Shown here one piece after another: positions 17,171-25,567 of a stretch of DNA of 64,000 nucleotides. The stretch lies in NCBI GenBank assembly GCA_040289475.1, contig PSLF01000001.1:62001-126000 (forward strand), read 5' to 3'. The stretch's first letter is position 1. Each line of letters starts with the position of its first letter. The translations under genes were made by a program, and so were the position numbers. Source of the stretch: Acidimicrobiia bacterium (lineage in GTDB: Bacteria > Actinomycetota > Acidimicrobiia > ATN3 > PSLF01). Below the pieces are notes generated by a model. It saw only the letters and a list, made by a program, of their open reading frames with translations, had not been told where the DNA came from and did not search any database.

Positions 17171-18262
17171 CTACAGGGACTCTCCTATCCGAAGAACTGT
17201 CTCTATCTGAGACAGTCGTGCTGAAGTGTCCCCTGCAACTACGTTCAGTTGCAACGTGGTAACGCCAGCCTCGCTGTATTTGCTGAGGCGCTCGGCTACC
17301 CGCGAGTCGTTCCCCCACAGTCCCATTGAATCGACCAGCTCATCAGGGACAGCTTGCGCCGCCTCGGCACGCTTTCCCGCAAGAAACAGCTCCTGGATTT
17401 GCTCGGCTTCCTTGCTGTACCCATACCTTTTCAGCAAATCGTTATAGAAATTCGCCTCTTTAGCTCCCATCCCCCCGGCATAAAAGCTCAACATCGCTTT
17501 GGCTACACTGCGCGCCGCTTCAACGGAAAAGTCTCTGGCTACGCTCACGAACGCAGGTGCGACGATGTCAAGATCGGCAGGATTGCGGTTGCCTCGTTTG
17601 AACCCTTCCTCTAGATAAGGCTTGAATACATCCGCCCGATCGGGGCTGTAGAAAGCGGGCAACCAGCCGTCCGCAATCTCTGCTGTCAAAGCCACGTTTT
17701 TAGGGCCCATAGCTGCGATGTAGACGGGAATTCGGCGTGGGGGCTGAAACATAAGCTTGAGAGGCTTTCCCAACCCCATTCCGCCCCGCGTGGGTATAGA
17801 ATACGCCTCACCCTCGAAGGTAAGACGTTCTTTGCGGTCCCAGATCTTTCGCAAAATCTCTACGTACTCGCGCGTTCGGAGCAATGGCTTTGTGAAAGGA
17901 GTGCCGTACCATCCTTCGGCTACCTGTGGACCAGAAACTCCGAGTCCGAGAACGAATCGTCCTCCGGACAGCAGATCCAATGTAGCAGCTGTCATGGCCG
18001 TCATCGTCGGAGTGCGTGCCGGAATCTGCATAATCCCCGAACCAAGTTCGATTCGCTCGGTCACGGCAGCGAGGTATCCCAGCTGTGTAGCTGCGTCCGT
18101 ACCGTAGGCCTCTGGTACCCAAACTGTCCCAACCCCTAAGCTTTCCGCCCCTTTTATAAAATCCAAAGCGTCCTTCACTGACGTCCCAGCCGGAGGGATC
18201 CCAACAGCAAGCTTCATCTCAGCGATCCGAGACATCCAACCTGTACTTTGATCGTTTTCCAT
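17171..18262 (-). CDS. LLM-class F420-dependent oxidoreductase
   Basis: The 363-aa protein is a luciferase-like TIM-barrel oxidoreductase. It begins KLAVGIPPAGTSVKDALDF and shows AESLGVGTVWVPEAYGTDAATQLG, LGSGIMQIPARTPTMTAMTAATLD and the GGRFVLGLGVSGPQVAEGWYG block. These are typical of the actinobacterial Rv3520c-like group that uses coenzyme F420. The substrate is unknown; relatives include hydride-transfer enzymes such as methylene-tetrahydromethanopterin reductase-like proteins. Starts at 18262, 18235 and 18217 are all possible. An AGGAG lies 13 bases before the first. The gene is followed by the structured element and preceded by a methyltransferase gene on the same strand. Confidence 0.88.
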   Translation of the reverse strand: MENDQSTGWMSRIAEMKLAVGIPPAGTSVKDALDFIKGAESLGVGTVWVPEAYGTDAATQLGYLAAVTERIELGSGIMQIPARTPTMTAMTAATLDLLSGGRFVLGLGVSGPQVAEGWYGTPFTKPLLRTREYVEILRKIWDRKERLTFEGEAYSIPTRGGMGLGKPLKLMFQPPRRIPVYIAAMGPKNVALTAEIADGWLPAFYSPDRADVFKPYLEEGFKRGNRNPADLDIVAPAFVSVARDFSVEAARSVAKAMLSFYAGGMGAKEANFYNDLLKRYGYSKEAEQIQELFLAGKRAEAAQAVPDELVDSMGLWGNDSRVAERLSKYSEAGVTTLQLNVVAGDTSARLSQIETVLRIGESL

Positions 18263-18345
18263 AGCGGATTAAAAGCTCCTAAATGTGTCTGTACAGACTT
18301 CTCCTCGACTCAAGTTTTCTCGTCTACTCGACACCGAACGCAGAC

Positions 18346-19086
18346 TCACCCGGGTTTTCGGGCAACGACCACGTTTCGCGTACTCTGCGGAGAAAGGGGA
18401 TTCATTTCGAGATCGGCGTAAATACCTTCCACTACAAAACCTGTTTCTTCTATCAACTCCTTTAGATGGGACGGCGTGTACAAGTACTCTTCGTGGAAGA
18501 AGCTGTGCCACTTCCCATCTCGCCACCACTTGATGCGGGCCCGGTTCCGTCCAGTAGCCAACTCGAAGGTAGACAATTCGCACACGGTCACTGCTCCCGA
18601 CTCAGCCCAGGTGCTCGCCTCAGGCTGGCCATATTTGGGAATAGCGGAGGCCGCCTCGAGCAAGAACCTGCCTCCCGGTTTTAGGACCTCGAACGCCTCG
18701 TGCAACGTCCTTCGGTTTTCGGCCGGATCCTCGAAGTATCCAAAGCTGGTATAAAGAGAGACAACCGCATCGAAAGCCGCTTTGAATGGAAGTCGGTGCA
18801 TAGAAGCCCGCACGTAATAGGGTGCTAACTCGGTCCCAGAAAGCTCCAAAGCCCTCTCCAACATGGCCCGGGAGTAGTCGACACCCACAGCAAAAAGGCG
18901 ATTGCGGGCGAAGATCTTGGTGTGTCTGCCGAACCCGCACCCCATGTCCAGAACTCTGTCTTCCTCTTTCAAGCCAAGGATCTCGACACAGGCGCGAGCT
19001 TCGGCCTCGGTCCTCTCCGGATCCGTTATAGCTTCAAGCAATGCAGCGTAATCGGGACCGAATTCCTCGGCCCACCACTCGGGCAT
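18346..19086 (-). CDS. Class I SAM-dependent methyltransferase
   Basis: This 246-aa protein has the Rossmann methyltransferase fold. Motif I is VLDMGCGFGRHT, motif II is AVGVDYSRAML, and the post-II acidic/aromatic segments are DAVVSLYTSFGYFED and LKPGGRFLLEAAS. The C-terminal part contains a Trp/Phe-rich beta segment (WWRDGKWHSFFHEEYLYT), which probably shapes the substrate pocket. The acceptor is unknown. The LLM oxidoreductase gene follows 83 bases downstream on the same strand, so co-transcription is possible. Confidence 0.85.
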   Translation of the reverse strand: MPEWWAEEFGPDYAALLEAITDPERTEAEARACVEILGLKEEDRVLDMGCGFGRHTKIFARNRLFAVGVDYSRAMLERALELSGTELAPYYVRASMHRLPFKAAFDAVVSLYTSFGYFEDPAENRRTLHEAFEVLKPGGRFLLEAASAIPKYGQPEASTWAESGAVTVCELSTFELATGRNRARIKWWRDGKWHSFFHEEYLYTPSHLKELIEETGFVVEGIYADLEMNPLSPQSTRNVVVARKPG

Positions 19087-19146
19087 CGATACTCCTATTG
19101 GCCGATCGGTGATCCGCCGTGCGCTTAGGCGCCTCGATTCAGGTGC

Positions 19147-19236
19147 CTACTTTACGGCAATTACAAACTGATAAAAGGCGGCTACGGCGAGAGCGACGAT
19201 AATTAGTAACAGAACTACCGCAGTAGCCGGGCGCAT
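19147..19236 (-). CDS. Possible small single-helix membrane protein
   Basis: In the 297-base gap between the methyltransferase and acyltransferase genes, a - strand frame from ATG 19236 to TAG 19147 encodes 29 residues. It begins MRPATAVVLLLIIVAL and ends FYQFVIAVK, a clean transmembrane helix with Arg before and Lys after it. The frame stays open upstream and adds an acidic and basic stretch (KRDEIAIE) but shows no standard start there. The Shine-Dalgarno is weak. The composition is that of a small membrane protein, yet chance cannot be excluded. Confidence 0.35.
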   Translation of the reverse strand: MRPATAVVLLLIIVALAVAAFYQFVIAVK

Positions 19237-19383
19237 CTCAATCGCAATCTCATCTCTTTTGGGGCCGGTGCCGTGCGAGCTAGTCCCGCGCAGGGACGCA
19301 CAGCCATGACCGAAAAAGGAAGCATTAACCGACCACCCGTTTTCTCTAATTCTGTACGCATTAGCGTATATGGGTCGGAGCTT

Positions 19384-20406
19384 TCAAGCTATCCAGCTTC
19401 CCCGTGCCATGAGGTTCCTATAAAGCATCTGCTGGATTGTGTCTCTTATTTGGTCTGAAAGCTCGAACAGGGTCATGGGGTCGTCTTTGGCCTCGGGTGG
19501 GTATGCATCAGTGGGAATCGGTTCACCGAATTCGATAATCCATTTGGAGGGGAGCGGTACCAAACCGAGCGGCCCCAAGAGGGGAAAGAACGGCGTGATA
19601 GGAAAGTATGGCAAGTTGAAAAGGCGGGCCAGGGGCTGGAAGTCGTAGATCATCGGGTAGATCTCCTCGGCTCCGACGATTGCGCAAGGGATGAGCGGAG
19701 CTCCGGTTGCGATAGCCACCTCGACAAAGCCCCCCCTTCCAAAACGCTGAAGGCGATACCTCTCCGAGAACGGCTTGCCGATTCCTTTGAACCCCTCTGG
19801 GAAAACCCCGACCAACTCTCCTCTCCTCAACAGGAACAAGGCATTCTCGTCGCAGGCTACCGTGTTTCCGATCTTCCGCGCCCAGTGACTCAAAAAGGGT
19901 ACTGTCCAGAGTAAGTCAGCTCCGAGCAACCGGATGACAGGCTTAGCCGGGTGCTCTAGCTGCATGGCCGTTATTATCATGGCTCCGTCCCAGGGAAGCG
20001 TTCCGGAATGGTTGGCCACTACCATGGCTGGACCTCTGGCAGGAACGTTCTCTATCCCTCGAACCTCGACCCTCCACCATTTCTCATAGAGAAAGCGCAG
20101 AAGGGGCATGAAGACTAATTGCGTGAGCTCTTCGTCGTAGCCGTACTCGTCGACGTAGTAGTCACCCACAAGGCGCCGTCGAAGAAAAGAACGCAACTCC
20201 TCGGATCTACCCGCTTCTGCCGGTTGTGGAGCTGTGCCTGCAGGGTGCTGGGAATGAGCGAGGTCTCTCCCGACGGGAAAATGAATCCTGCAGAAGCTCG
20301 AACCCTCGATCGCTTGATTACGACAGCGTTGTCCTCTTGCTGTTATCGCCACGCACTTGCCTGCAGGAGTTCTACGGTCAATGGAAATTATCTGTGCGTC
20401 AGGCAC
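19384..20406 (-). CDS. PlsC-type acyltransferase with N-terminal Cys/His finger
   Basis: The acyltransferase domain (about residues 95-330) shows NHSGTLPWD, the H(x)nD active-site motif of glycerolipid acyltransferases, followed by FPEGFKGIGK and the LIPCAIVGAEE strand. It is likely to acylate lysophosphatidate or a related lipid at the membrane. Ahead of it, residues about 18-43 carry C-VAITARGQR-C-RNQAIEGSSF-C-RI-H, a small zinc-finger-like CCCH module of the type seen in phage and actinobacterial proteins. Its presence here is unusual. I place the start at GTG 20406, which has GAGGGAG six bases before it; a TTG at 20466 would add 20 residues. It lies downstream of the SDR gene, matching the mycobacterial Rv0501-Rv0502 pair. 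Confidence 0.85.
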   Translation of the reverse strand: MPDAQIISIDRRTPAGKCVAITARGQRCRNQAIEGSSFCRIHFPVGRDLAHSQHPAGTAPQPAEAGRSEELRSFLRRRLVGDYYVDEYGYDEELTQLVFMPLLRFLYEKWWRVEVRGIENVPARGPAMVVANHSGTLPWDGAMIITAMQLEHPAKPVIRLLGADLLWTVPFLSHWARKIGNTVACDENALFLLRRGELVGVFPEGFKGIGKPFSERYRLQRFGRGGFVEVAIATGAPLIPCAIVGAEEIYPMIYDFQPLARLFNLPYFPITPFFPLLGPLGLVPLPSKWIIEFGEPIPTDAYPPEAKDDPMTLFELSDQIRDTIQQMLYRNLMARGSWIA

Positions 20407-20490
20407 CCCGGCTCCCTCAAGGACAAGAAGACGGTGTATATACCGGCATCCTCGATGCCCCGCCAACCTGTAAAACAGAAACGCGGTACC

Positions 20491-21540
20491 TCATGGCTCG
20501 GCCGGGCGAGGAGCCAGATCTTTTTGTTTTCGCATGACGAAGGCTCGCACGTCTTTTTCCCATCCTCTTATGTCTTGGTCTTTGACTAAGCGCTCTACTC
20601 TTTTCTTGTTTCGGAAGTCAGCCACCGCATCTAGACAAGTAAACCGGGGTTGGTACCCGAAATCCTTTTTCAACCTCGTGGTGTCGGAAACGTTTCCGTA
20701 GGCAATCTCGCGAAGGATCTGGGGAGGTACCATGACAAATGGAAGCCATCTCAGAGTCAGTGCAGCCATGGGCATCACCGGGGGAAGAATAGGTAGCTCC
20801 ACACGGCCCGCTTTTCTTATGGCCTGAGAGAGGGGTATCGGCCCATCCGCACCGACATTGTAGATTCCGGGATGATCCTCAACAGTGGCCCTGTACAGGA
20901 CCTCCAACACGTCGTCTTCGTGAACGAATTGTACTCGAGGATCGAATCCGAGAACTGTGGGCACCACCGGCTGGCCAAGATATCTGCTGAACGGATTGTT
21001 CACCTTAGGGCCGAGGATCGTAGCAAACCTGAGAATCGTCATCGCTACGTCCGGTCGACGGCGCCCGAAGTCTCGCGCGTAGGTCTCGATCTCTATGGCA
21101 TCCCTGCAAAATGGAGTAGATGGGCTTCGCCTCGCTGCCATCTCTTCGGTGAAAAAAAGAGGGTCTTCAGGCTCCGAGCCGTACACAGCAGTCGTCGACT
21201 TCACCACTAGCTTTCGCAGTGTACGGCTCTTCTGGCACGCAGCAAAGAGCTGCATGGAGCCGATTACGTTCATCTCTTTCATCATCGTGCGCCCCCTCTC
21301 TGCCTCGGAGGGGATGATGTTCAGGTGCACGACCGTGTCCACCTCGGCTGCCTGGAGGACTTTTGAAAACAGCGGATTCCGGATGTCCGCCCGAACGAGC
21401 TCAACGCGCTCAAAGTCGTAGTCGGGAAGCTCCAGATCTACTCCGATGATTTCCTCTATGGAGTCGTCTGTTTCCAGTCTTGCAGCGAGACGCACTCCAA
21501 AGAAACGTCCAACCCCGGTAATGAGGACCCGCCTTCCCAA
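20491..21540 (-). CDS. Extended SDR (GalE2-like) lacking the YxxxK pair
   Basis: The 349-aa protein is an NAD(P)-binding epimerase/dehydratase-family member. It opens with RVLITGVGRFFGVRLA (the Rossmann glycine motif is slightly altered) and contains VDTVVHLNI, KSTTAVYGSEPEDP and RFATILGPKVNNPFSRYL. Where the catalytic YxxxK should stand the sequence is F144-C-R-D-A148, so neither Tyr nor Lys is present. This makes classical epimerase chemistry unlikely and suggests a binding or regulatory role, or chemistry by other residues. The downstream acyltransferase gene starts 85 bases further on in the same direction. The pair corresponds in order and type to Rv0501/Rv0502 as I recall them. Confidence 0.8.
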   Translation of the reverse strand: MGRRVLITGVGRFFGVRLAARLETDDSIEEIIGVDLELPDYDFERVELVRADIRNPLFSKVLQAAEVDTVVHLNIIPSEAERGRTMMKEMNVIGSMQLFAACQKSRTLRKLVVKSTTAVYGSEPEDPLFFTEEMAARRSPSTPFCRDAIEIETYARDFGRRRPDVAMTILRFATILGPKVNNPFSRYLGQPVVPTVLGFDPRVQFVHEDDVLEVLYRATVEDHPGIYNVGADGPIPLSQAIRKAGRVELPILPPVMPMAALTLRWLPFVMVPPQILREIAYGNVSDTTRLKKDFGYQPRFTCLDAVADFRNKKRVERLVKDQDIRGWEKDVRAFVMRKQKDLAPRPAEP

Positions 21541-21547
21541 GCGCCGC

Positions 21548-22456
21548 TTACCTCCTCAGCGTTACTGCGACCCCCTCTTCCAAACCCAGCTTTCCAGCGG
21601 CGTTCCCCTCTGCTACGGCTATAGATAAAAGTCCGTAGTGATCTTCAAGTATTGCAACGGACCCAGCTTCGACATCTCCATATGCCTTGGCCCACACTGC
21701 TATCCACTCGGATCCCGCAACGCCTATCTTTACATCTTTACCAAGCTCGGCGCCTATGCTAGCGAGCTCTTCGGGGGACACGTTGACTTCGCAGTTTCCA
21801 AACCGATCGACCCAGAGAACCTCGCACTCAATTTTGTCCCTCTCTATACGGGGAAGCGGAACCACCATAGGGACCAGGGACTCCAACGGCACTTCAGGAC
21901 CAAGGTCGTCTAGCGATGCTGATCGCGCCAGAGCTGCGGCTGCGGGAGCAAAGACGTCTCTTCCTGCAAAAGTGAGCCCTCCCCTCTGGGGCAGCCTGAA
22001 TTGTTCGCTAACGATCTCCACAGCCCGCAGCGCGCCACCTAACATCTGAGCGGCCGGAGACAAAATTCCATTGTCTGGGCCGACAAAAACTGCATCTGCG
22101 GTTTCTACTGCTATTGCTCGCCGTGCTGTTCCCACACCTGGATCGACGATCGCTAGGTGGACAGCAGGGGGCATGTACTGGATCGCCCTAACCAGCATCA
22201 GAGCCGCCGACCTCACCGCATAGGGCGAAACCATATGGCAGATATCTATGATCCTGACGTGAGGAGCAATAGCATAGATAACGCCCCGACACACACCGAC
22301 AAACTCATCCTCAAGTCCATAGTCAGTAAGAAACGTGATGTAATCAAAGCGGTTTCCGCTTCCCGCCGCCTCGACTGACCGCAAGCCGCTATCTTCGACC
22401 CCATGCCCCAGTAAAGAGCCCGTCCTGGTGTCGGGGTCGTTTCGGTCTTGGTTCAC
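21548..22456 (-). CDS. SAM hydroxide adenosyltransferase family protein (DUF62), altered motif
   Basis: Members of this family split S-adenosylmethionine into adenosine and methionine. The 302-aa protein shows FLTDYGLEDEFVGVCRG (42-58), IVDPGVGTARRAI (Asp105, Arg112-113) and VGPDNGILSPA, which are typical of the N-terminal domain, then the beta-barrel C-terminal domain. The usual FHGRD segment, whose His I recall as part of the Asp-Arg-His set, reads F-A164-G-R-D here. The first 35 residues are a poorly conserved Gly/Ser-rich extension, so a later start is possible. It overlaps the lipoprotein gene upstream by 4 bases and precedes the SDR gene by 7 bases. Confidence 0.85.
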   Translation of the reverse strand: MNQDRNDPDTRTGSLLGHGVEDSGLRSVEAAGSGNRFDYITFLTDYGLEDEFVGVCRGVIYAIAPHVRIIDICHMVSPYAVRSAALMLVRAIQYMPPAVHLAIVDPGVGTARRAIAVETADAVFVGPDNGILSPAAQMLGGALRAVEIVSEQFRLPQRGGLTFAGRDVFAPAAAALARSASLDDLGPEVPLESLVPMVVPLPRIERDKIECEVLWVDRFGNCEVNVSPEELASIGAELGKDVKIGVAGSEWIAVWAKAYGDVEAGSVAILEDHYGLLSIAVAEGNAAGKLGLEEGVAVTLRR

Positions 22457-23157
22457 CGTCCCTCTCTTCGCAAGTAATCGACTAGCTTGGCGATTCCGCT
22501 TCCCTCTATCGATACAGCAGAGTTCGGATCGAACCAGTTCTCGTTCGCGGGGTAAACGTACAGCTCTTTGGGATTGGGCGCTAAGTTCATGAGTTCCTTT
22601 GTCCGTTCAATCAAAGAGTCGTCTCCCGAGGGAACCATGAACAGTTTTGGAAGAAACAGAGGGGGTAACACCTTCGATGCCTCGATAGTTCCATACGATG
22701 CCGGAAGCCCCGTGAGAACCAGTGTGCGAGGAGCGAGGTCCGGGCTGGTCGCCGCCTTTGCGACAATGAGGGCGCCCGTTCCAAACCCCACATAACTCAC
22801 CTCTCGGACACCGAAGTTTCTGACCAGAGACAACCCGGCTCCCACAACGTCGCGATCCATTAGCGCAGGGTCGGGAACCCCCTCGCTCCCCTCGTATCCC
22901 CTGAAGTTAAAGGTCATGACCCTGAACCCGTGCTGCGACAGGTAGTAGGCAAGAGGAGCTAGAAAAGCCTTGTTCGACTTGTCGTCGTGAGCGAGAACGA
23001 TGCCCTTGGGACCTTCTCCGTACACCGTCGCGCTCAGCTTGAATCCGTCCGGCGACAACAGAACGATCTCGCTTTGCTTGGACTTCGTGGCACAGCCTCC
23101 GACCAGCGTCGAGGTCAAAGCTACCGCAGCCACGACCACGGCGATCGAAGAGAACAT
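22453..23157 (-). CDS. Alpha/beta-hydrolase-fold lipoprotein without the nucleophile serine
   Basis: With the start at ATG 23157 the protein is 234 aa. It begins with a hydrophobic signal ending in LVGGC (Cys22), so it should be a lipoprotein on the outer face of the membrane. The fold pattern is IVLAHDDKSN, then the strand VMTFNFRGYEGSEG and the elbow VGFGTGALI. In catalytic members the elbow is G-x-S-x-G; here it is G124-F-G126-T-G128, so the nucleophile is Gly. A pseudo-enzyme or binding protein is likely. An upstream start at 23193 would add 12 residues before the signal and is less likely. The gene is coupled by ATGA overlap to the SAM hydrolase-like gene downstream. Confidence 0.75.
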   Translation of the reverse strand: MFSSIAVVVAAVALTSTLVGGCATKSKQSEIVLLSPDGFKLSATVYGEGPKGIVLAHDDKSNKAFLAPLAYYLSQHGFRVMTFNFRGYEGSEGVPDPALMDRDVVGAGLSLVRNFGVREVSYVGFGTGALIVAKAATSPDLAPRTLVLTGLPASYGTIEASKVLPPLFLPKLFMVPSGDDSLIERTKELMNLAPNPKELYVYPANENWFDPNSAVSIEGSGIAKLVDYLRREGR

Positions 23158-23282
23158 GGGACACTCGTTGCGTTCCAAGACGTTGCCCTGCAACAGCTAT
23201 CCGATCGGTATAAACTCTTGATGCTCAAAAGCGGACCGTAGCGAGCCGTAGGGCCGTGAATCAAGCCGACGGAGGTGGCGGC

Positions 23283-24275
23283 GTGAGATCGATGAAGTTC
23301 CAGAGCCGACTGAAGATGCAGCGCTCGATGATCGCGACGCTCGTATCGGTCGTGACAGCAGTATTCTCGTTAGCTCTGCCAAATGTCCCTGCAGCAGCAC
23401 AGCAATCTACTCCTACCAAGCCATTCAGCGTCAATTTCGACGTTCAATTCTGCGACGGCGGACAGTTCAAAACCGGCGCGCCCTGCGAAGGAGAACCTCG
23501 TCCGGGAGAATCTTCCGACCTTCTTTTGCTCATAAATCAAGAAGAGGGATCTCCCCTTCTCGCAGGCGGATACATGCGCAGCGCAGGATTCAGAGTAACG
23601 CCCGGAACCGAGGGTGCCAACAACGACAAGGTTGGCGAGGGAAACGTCAAGATAGGAGTAGTGGGGATTGGCGCAGTAGGGCTTTTGGCATGTGTGGTCA
23701 ACCAAAGTCCCCCCGACCCAGGAGATACCGCTACTCTCGTGGTCATACTAAACATCTCCTCTACGACCCCTTGCGATCCGGGACCCGCCATGGCCAAGGC
23801 CAAGCTACGCGTTAAGAGCATAGGAGAAGCGGAGTACGAGTACAGCCTTGACCTGCGTGCGGCAACAGCTTCGGCAAATGCCCCAGGCGGAACATCCCTG
23901 CAGCTTACAACTCCTCTCGAAATCTCATTGACTTTCTTTGGGACGTCCAAAGTCAACGAAGATGTGTCTCCACCGACACCTGGCGGTCTCCCCACTATTC
24001 GCTTTGTCGACCAGCCGGGTTCCTATGAATTGGTTGGGCACTTCGAGGGTCCCGGGGGAGTTGCCAGCGACAAGAAAATCAGCTACGAGGTCATAAACCC
24101 TCAGCCGCCCAAGAAGCAGACGAACTTCCTGCCGATAATCGTCGTCATTGCTGTCATTGTGATTATCGCCATACTAGGTTACGTTTTGTGGTCCCGCCGC
24201 CGGGAGGCTAAGTCCGTAGAAGAGTGGGAGTACTACGAGGAAGACGTCTACTACGAGGAAGATCAATACGTCTAA
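23283..24275 (+). CDS. Secreted/surface-anchored protein with acidic tyrosine-rich tail
   Basis: The start is GTG 23283 with GGAGG seven bases before it, giving 330 aa. It has a signal peptide ending near AAAQQ and an extracellular part with paired cysteines (FCDGG...PCEGE, ACVVN, PCDPG). Beta-rich stretches follow, then a single membrane helix (NFLPIIVVIAVIVIIAILGYVLW). After the stop-transfer RRR comes a short cytoplasmic tail of Glu, Asp and Tyr (EEWEYYEEDVYYEEDQYV). I do not recognise the ectodomain family. The tail looks like a binding or phosphorylation patch. The gene is divergent from the lipoprotein gene; a TATAAA at 23209-23214 may be its -10 box, but no good -35 was seen. Confidence 0.75.
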   Translation: MRSMKFQSRLKMQRSMIATLVSVVTAVFSLALPNVPAAAQQSTPTKPFSVNFDVQFCDGGQFKTGAPCEGEPRPGESSDLLLLINQEEGSPLLAGGYMRSAGFRVTPGTEGANNDKVGEGNVKIGVVGIGAVGLLACVVNQSPPDPGDTATLVVILNISSTTPCDPGPAMAKAKLRVKSIGEAEYEYSLDLRAATASANAPGGTSLQLTTPLEISLTFFGTSKVNEDVSPPTPGGLPTIRFVDQPGSYELVGHFEGPGGVASDKKISYEVINPQPPKKQTNFLPIIVVIAVIVIIAILGYVLWSRRREAKSVEEWEYYEEDVYYEEDQYV

Positions 24276-24289
24276 GCTAGCTCTAGGTA

Positions 24290-24304
24290 GGCAGAAAATC
24301 TGCC
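24290..24304. terminator. Short hairpin between convergent genes
   Basis: GGCAGA-AAA-TCTGCC forms a 6-pair hairpin in the 63-base gap between the convergent surface-protein and proC genes. There is no T-run on either side, so termination is only a guess. Confidence 0.3.
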
Positions 24305-24338
24305 GCTTGCTAAAAGCTCCTCCTGGCCGGGGCGGACC

Positions 24339-25190
24339 TTAATTCTTCGCTTCGGAAGAGGCGAGGGGATCAAGGTGTGCTGCCCGTTTGGCAGCTGCTT
24401 CGATGGCTTCTTCTACCGCTTCTACGAAGTTTCGGTTCCGTAATACTTCGAGAGCCGCCTCTGTCGTTCCCCCTTTAGAAGTGACAGCCTCTCTCCATTC
24501 CCTGGCAGATCTGCCGCCAGGCGCCGAACTTCCCCGCTCTACCAGCAACAGTCCTGCTCCAAGGAGTGTGTGGGGAACTAGCACCGCTGTTTCCTCCCTT
24601 GAAAGCCCCAGTTTTTTTCCGGCGCTCTCCATTGCCTCAGCGAGAAGAAAAACATAAGCTGGGCCCGATCCAGACAGGGCAGTAACGGCGTCCAGTTTGT
24701 TTTCGGGCACATCAATCGTGGGCCCGATGGCCTCCAGGACCTGTCGGGCCTTCGCTTTTTCTTCCTCGGACACATGCTCGTCAACCGCATACGCTGAAAC
24801 CCCCGCACCAACAGTCGCTCCGAGGTTCGGCATGGCGCGAACAATCTTGTAATCCTTTCCTAGGCGACGTTTGATCGACGAGATCGTCACCCCTGCAGCA
24901 ATCGAAAGAATCACAACACTCGGAGGCACGCGCACCCGGGCACTATCTAGAATCTCGGGCAGGTCTGCCGGTTTCACCGCCACGAGAAGCAGATCGAAGT
25001 CTGCGCAAATCTTGCGCTCGGGAAGATTGTCTGCTGTCTGGATACCGGAGAAGGTACGGTTCAGGTAGGTTCGGCGCGCTGGGTCAACCTCCACTACCAA
25101 GACTGCCTCGGGCTCCACGGTCCGCGACCGCAAAAGTCCCGCTAAGAATGCCTCCCCCATCTTTCCTCCACCGGCGAGAATTAGTCGCAT
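24339..25190 (-). CDS. proC: Pyrroline-5-carboxylate reductase
   Basis: This is the last step of proline synthesis, reducing pyrroline-5-carboxylate with NAD(P)H. From ATG 25190, preceded by GGGGGA six bases upstream, the protein is 283 aa and starts directly with the dinucleotide motif MRLILAGGGKMGEAFLAGL. Further family motifs are LLLVAVKPADL, ILSIAAGVTISSI, RAMPNLGATVGAG, and the signature ALSGSGPAYVFLLAEAM with the VTSKGGTTEAAL end segment. A longer frame to 25256 adds 22 residues that are not part of the fold. In mycobacteria proC (Rv0500) neighbours the same SDR/acyltransferase pair. Confidence 0.95.
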   Translation of the reverse strand: MRLILAGGGKMGEAFLAGLLRSRTVEPEAVLVVEVDPARRTYLNRTFSGIQTADNLPERKICADFDLLLVAVKPADLPEILDSARVRVPPSVVILSIAAGVTISSIKRRLGKDYKIVRAMPNLGATVGAGVSAYAVDEHVSEEEKAKARQVLEAIGPTIDVPENKLDAVTALSGSGPAYVFLLAEAMESAGKKLGLSREETAVLVPHTLLGAGLLLVERGSSAPGGRSAREWREAVTSKGGTTEAALEVLRNRNFVEAVEEAIEAAAKRAAHLDPLASSEAKN

Positions 25191-25567
25191 CTTGCGTCCC
25201 CCAGTTGTCATCAGGCTTCTACTCACAATTGCAGTGGTGCTCTGGCGGGCTGTCATTGCTATTGATAGACCGCCCGCAGGCTCCGGGCATAGCTGCCCTT
25301 ATGAATTCAGTCAACTGTATATGTAGGTCATCTCTCCGCCCGGGCGCCAGCCTCGAAAACTTCGGCGTGGGCCCGCTTTAGAATCCAGCTGCTAACTCCG
25401 AAGTTATATACAGAAGAATTTTGCCAGTGAGCGGAGCGGGAAGTGTCTTCCTGGCATCGTGTGAAGCTTCGAACCCCGGGTGCTCCCGCTGCAAAGCAGG
25501 CTCCGCTCCGCCCCGATGAGTCGACATTCGTTATTCGGTGCCATTCGGCTACGGAGGACTCCGCCAC
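25191..25567. other. Intergenic region with nested hairpins, no gene seen
   Basis: This 377-base gap separates the divergent proC and CAP-protein genes. GCGGAGCGG (25431-25439) can pair with CCGCTCCGC (25503-25511), and the overlapping AGCGGG (25435-25440) can pair instead with CCCGCT (25485-25490). CTGC-AAA-GCAG (25489-25499) and the palindrome GAAGCTTC (25463-25470) lie inside. It may hold the 5' leader of one of the two genes. No tRNA and no known riboswitch core was recognised. Confidence 0.35.

Noticed and set aside
25455-25520. tRNA-Ala-like stretch on the - strand (CCTGC-TTTGCA-GCGGG with GGTTCGAA)
   Set aside because: The T-arm stem, D-arm and acceptor stem do not form, and the anticodon loop is one base short, so it is not a tRNA.
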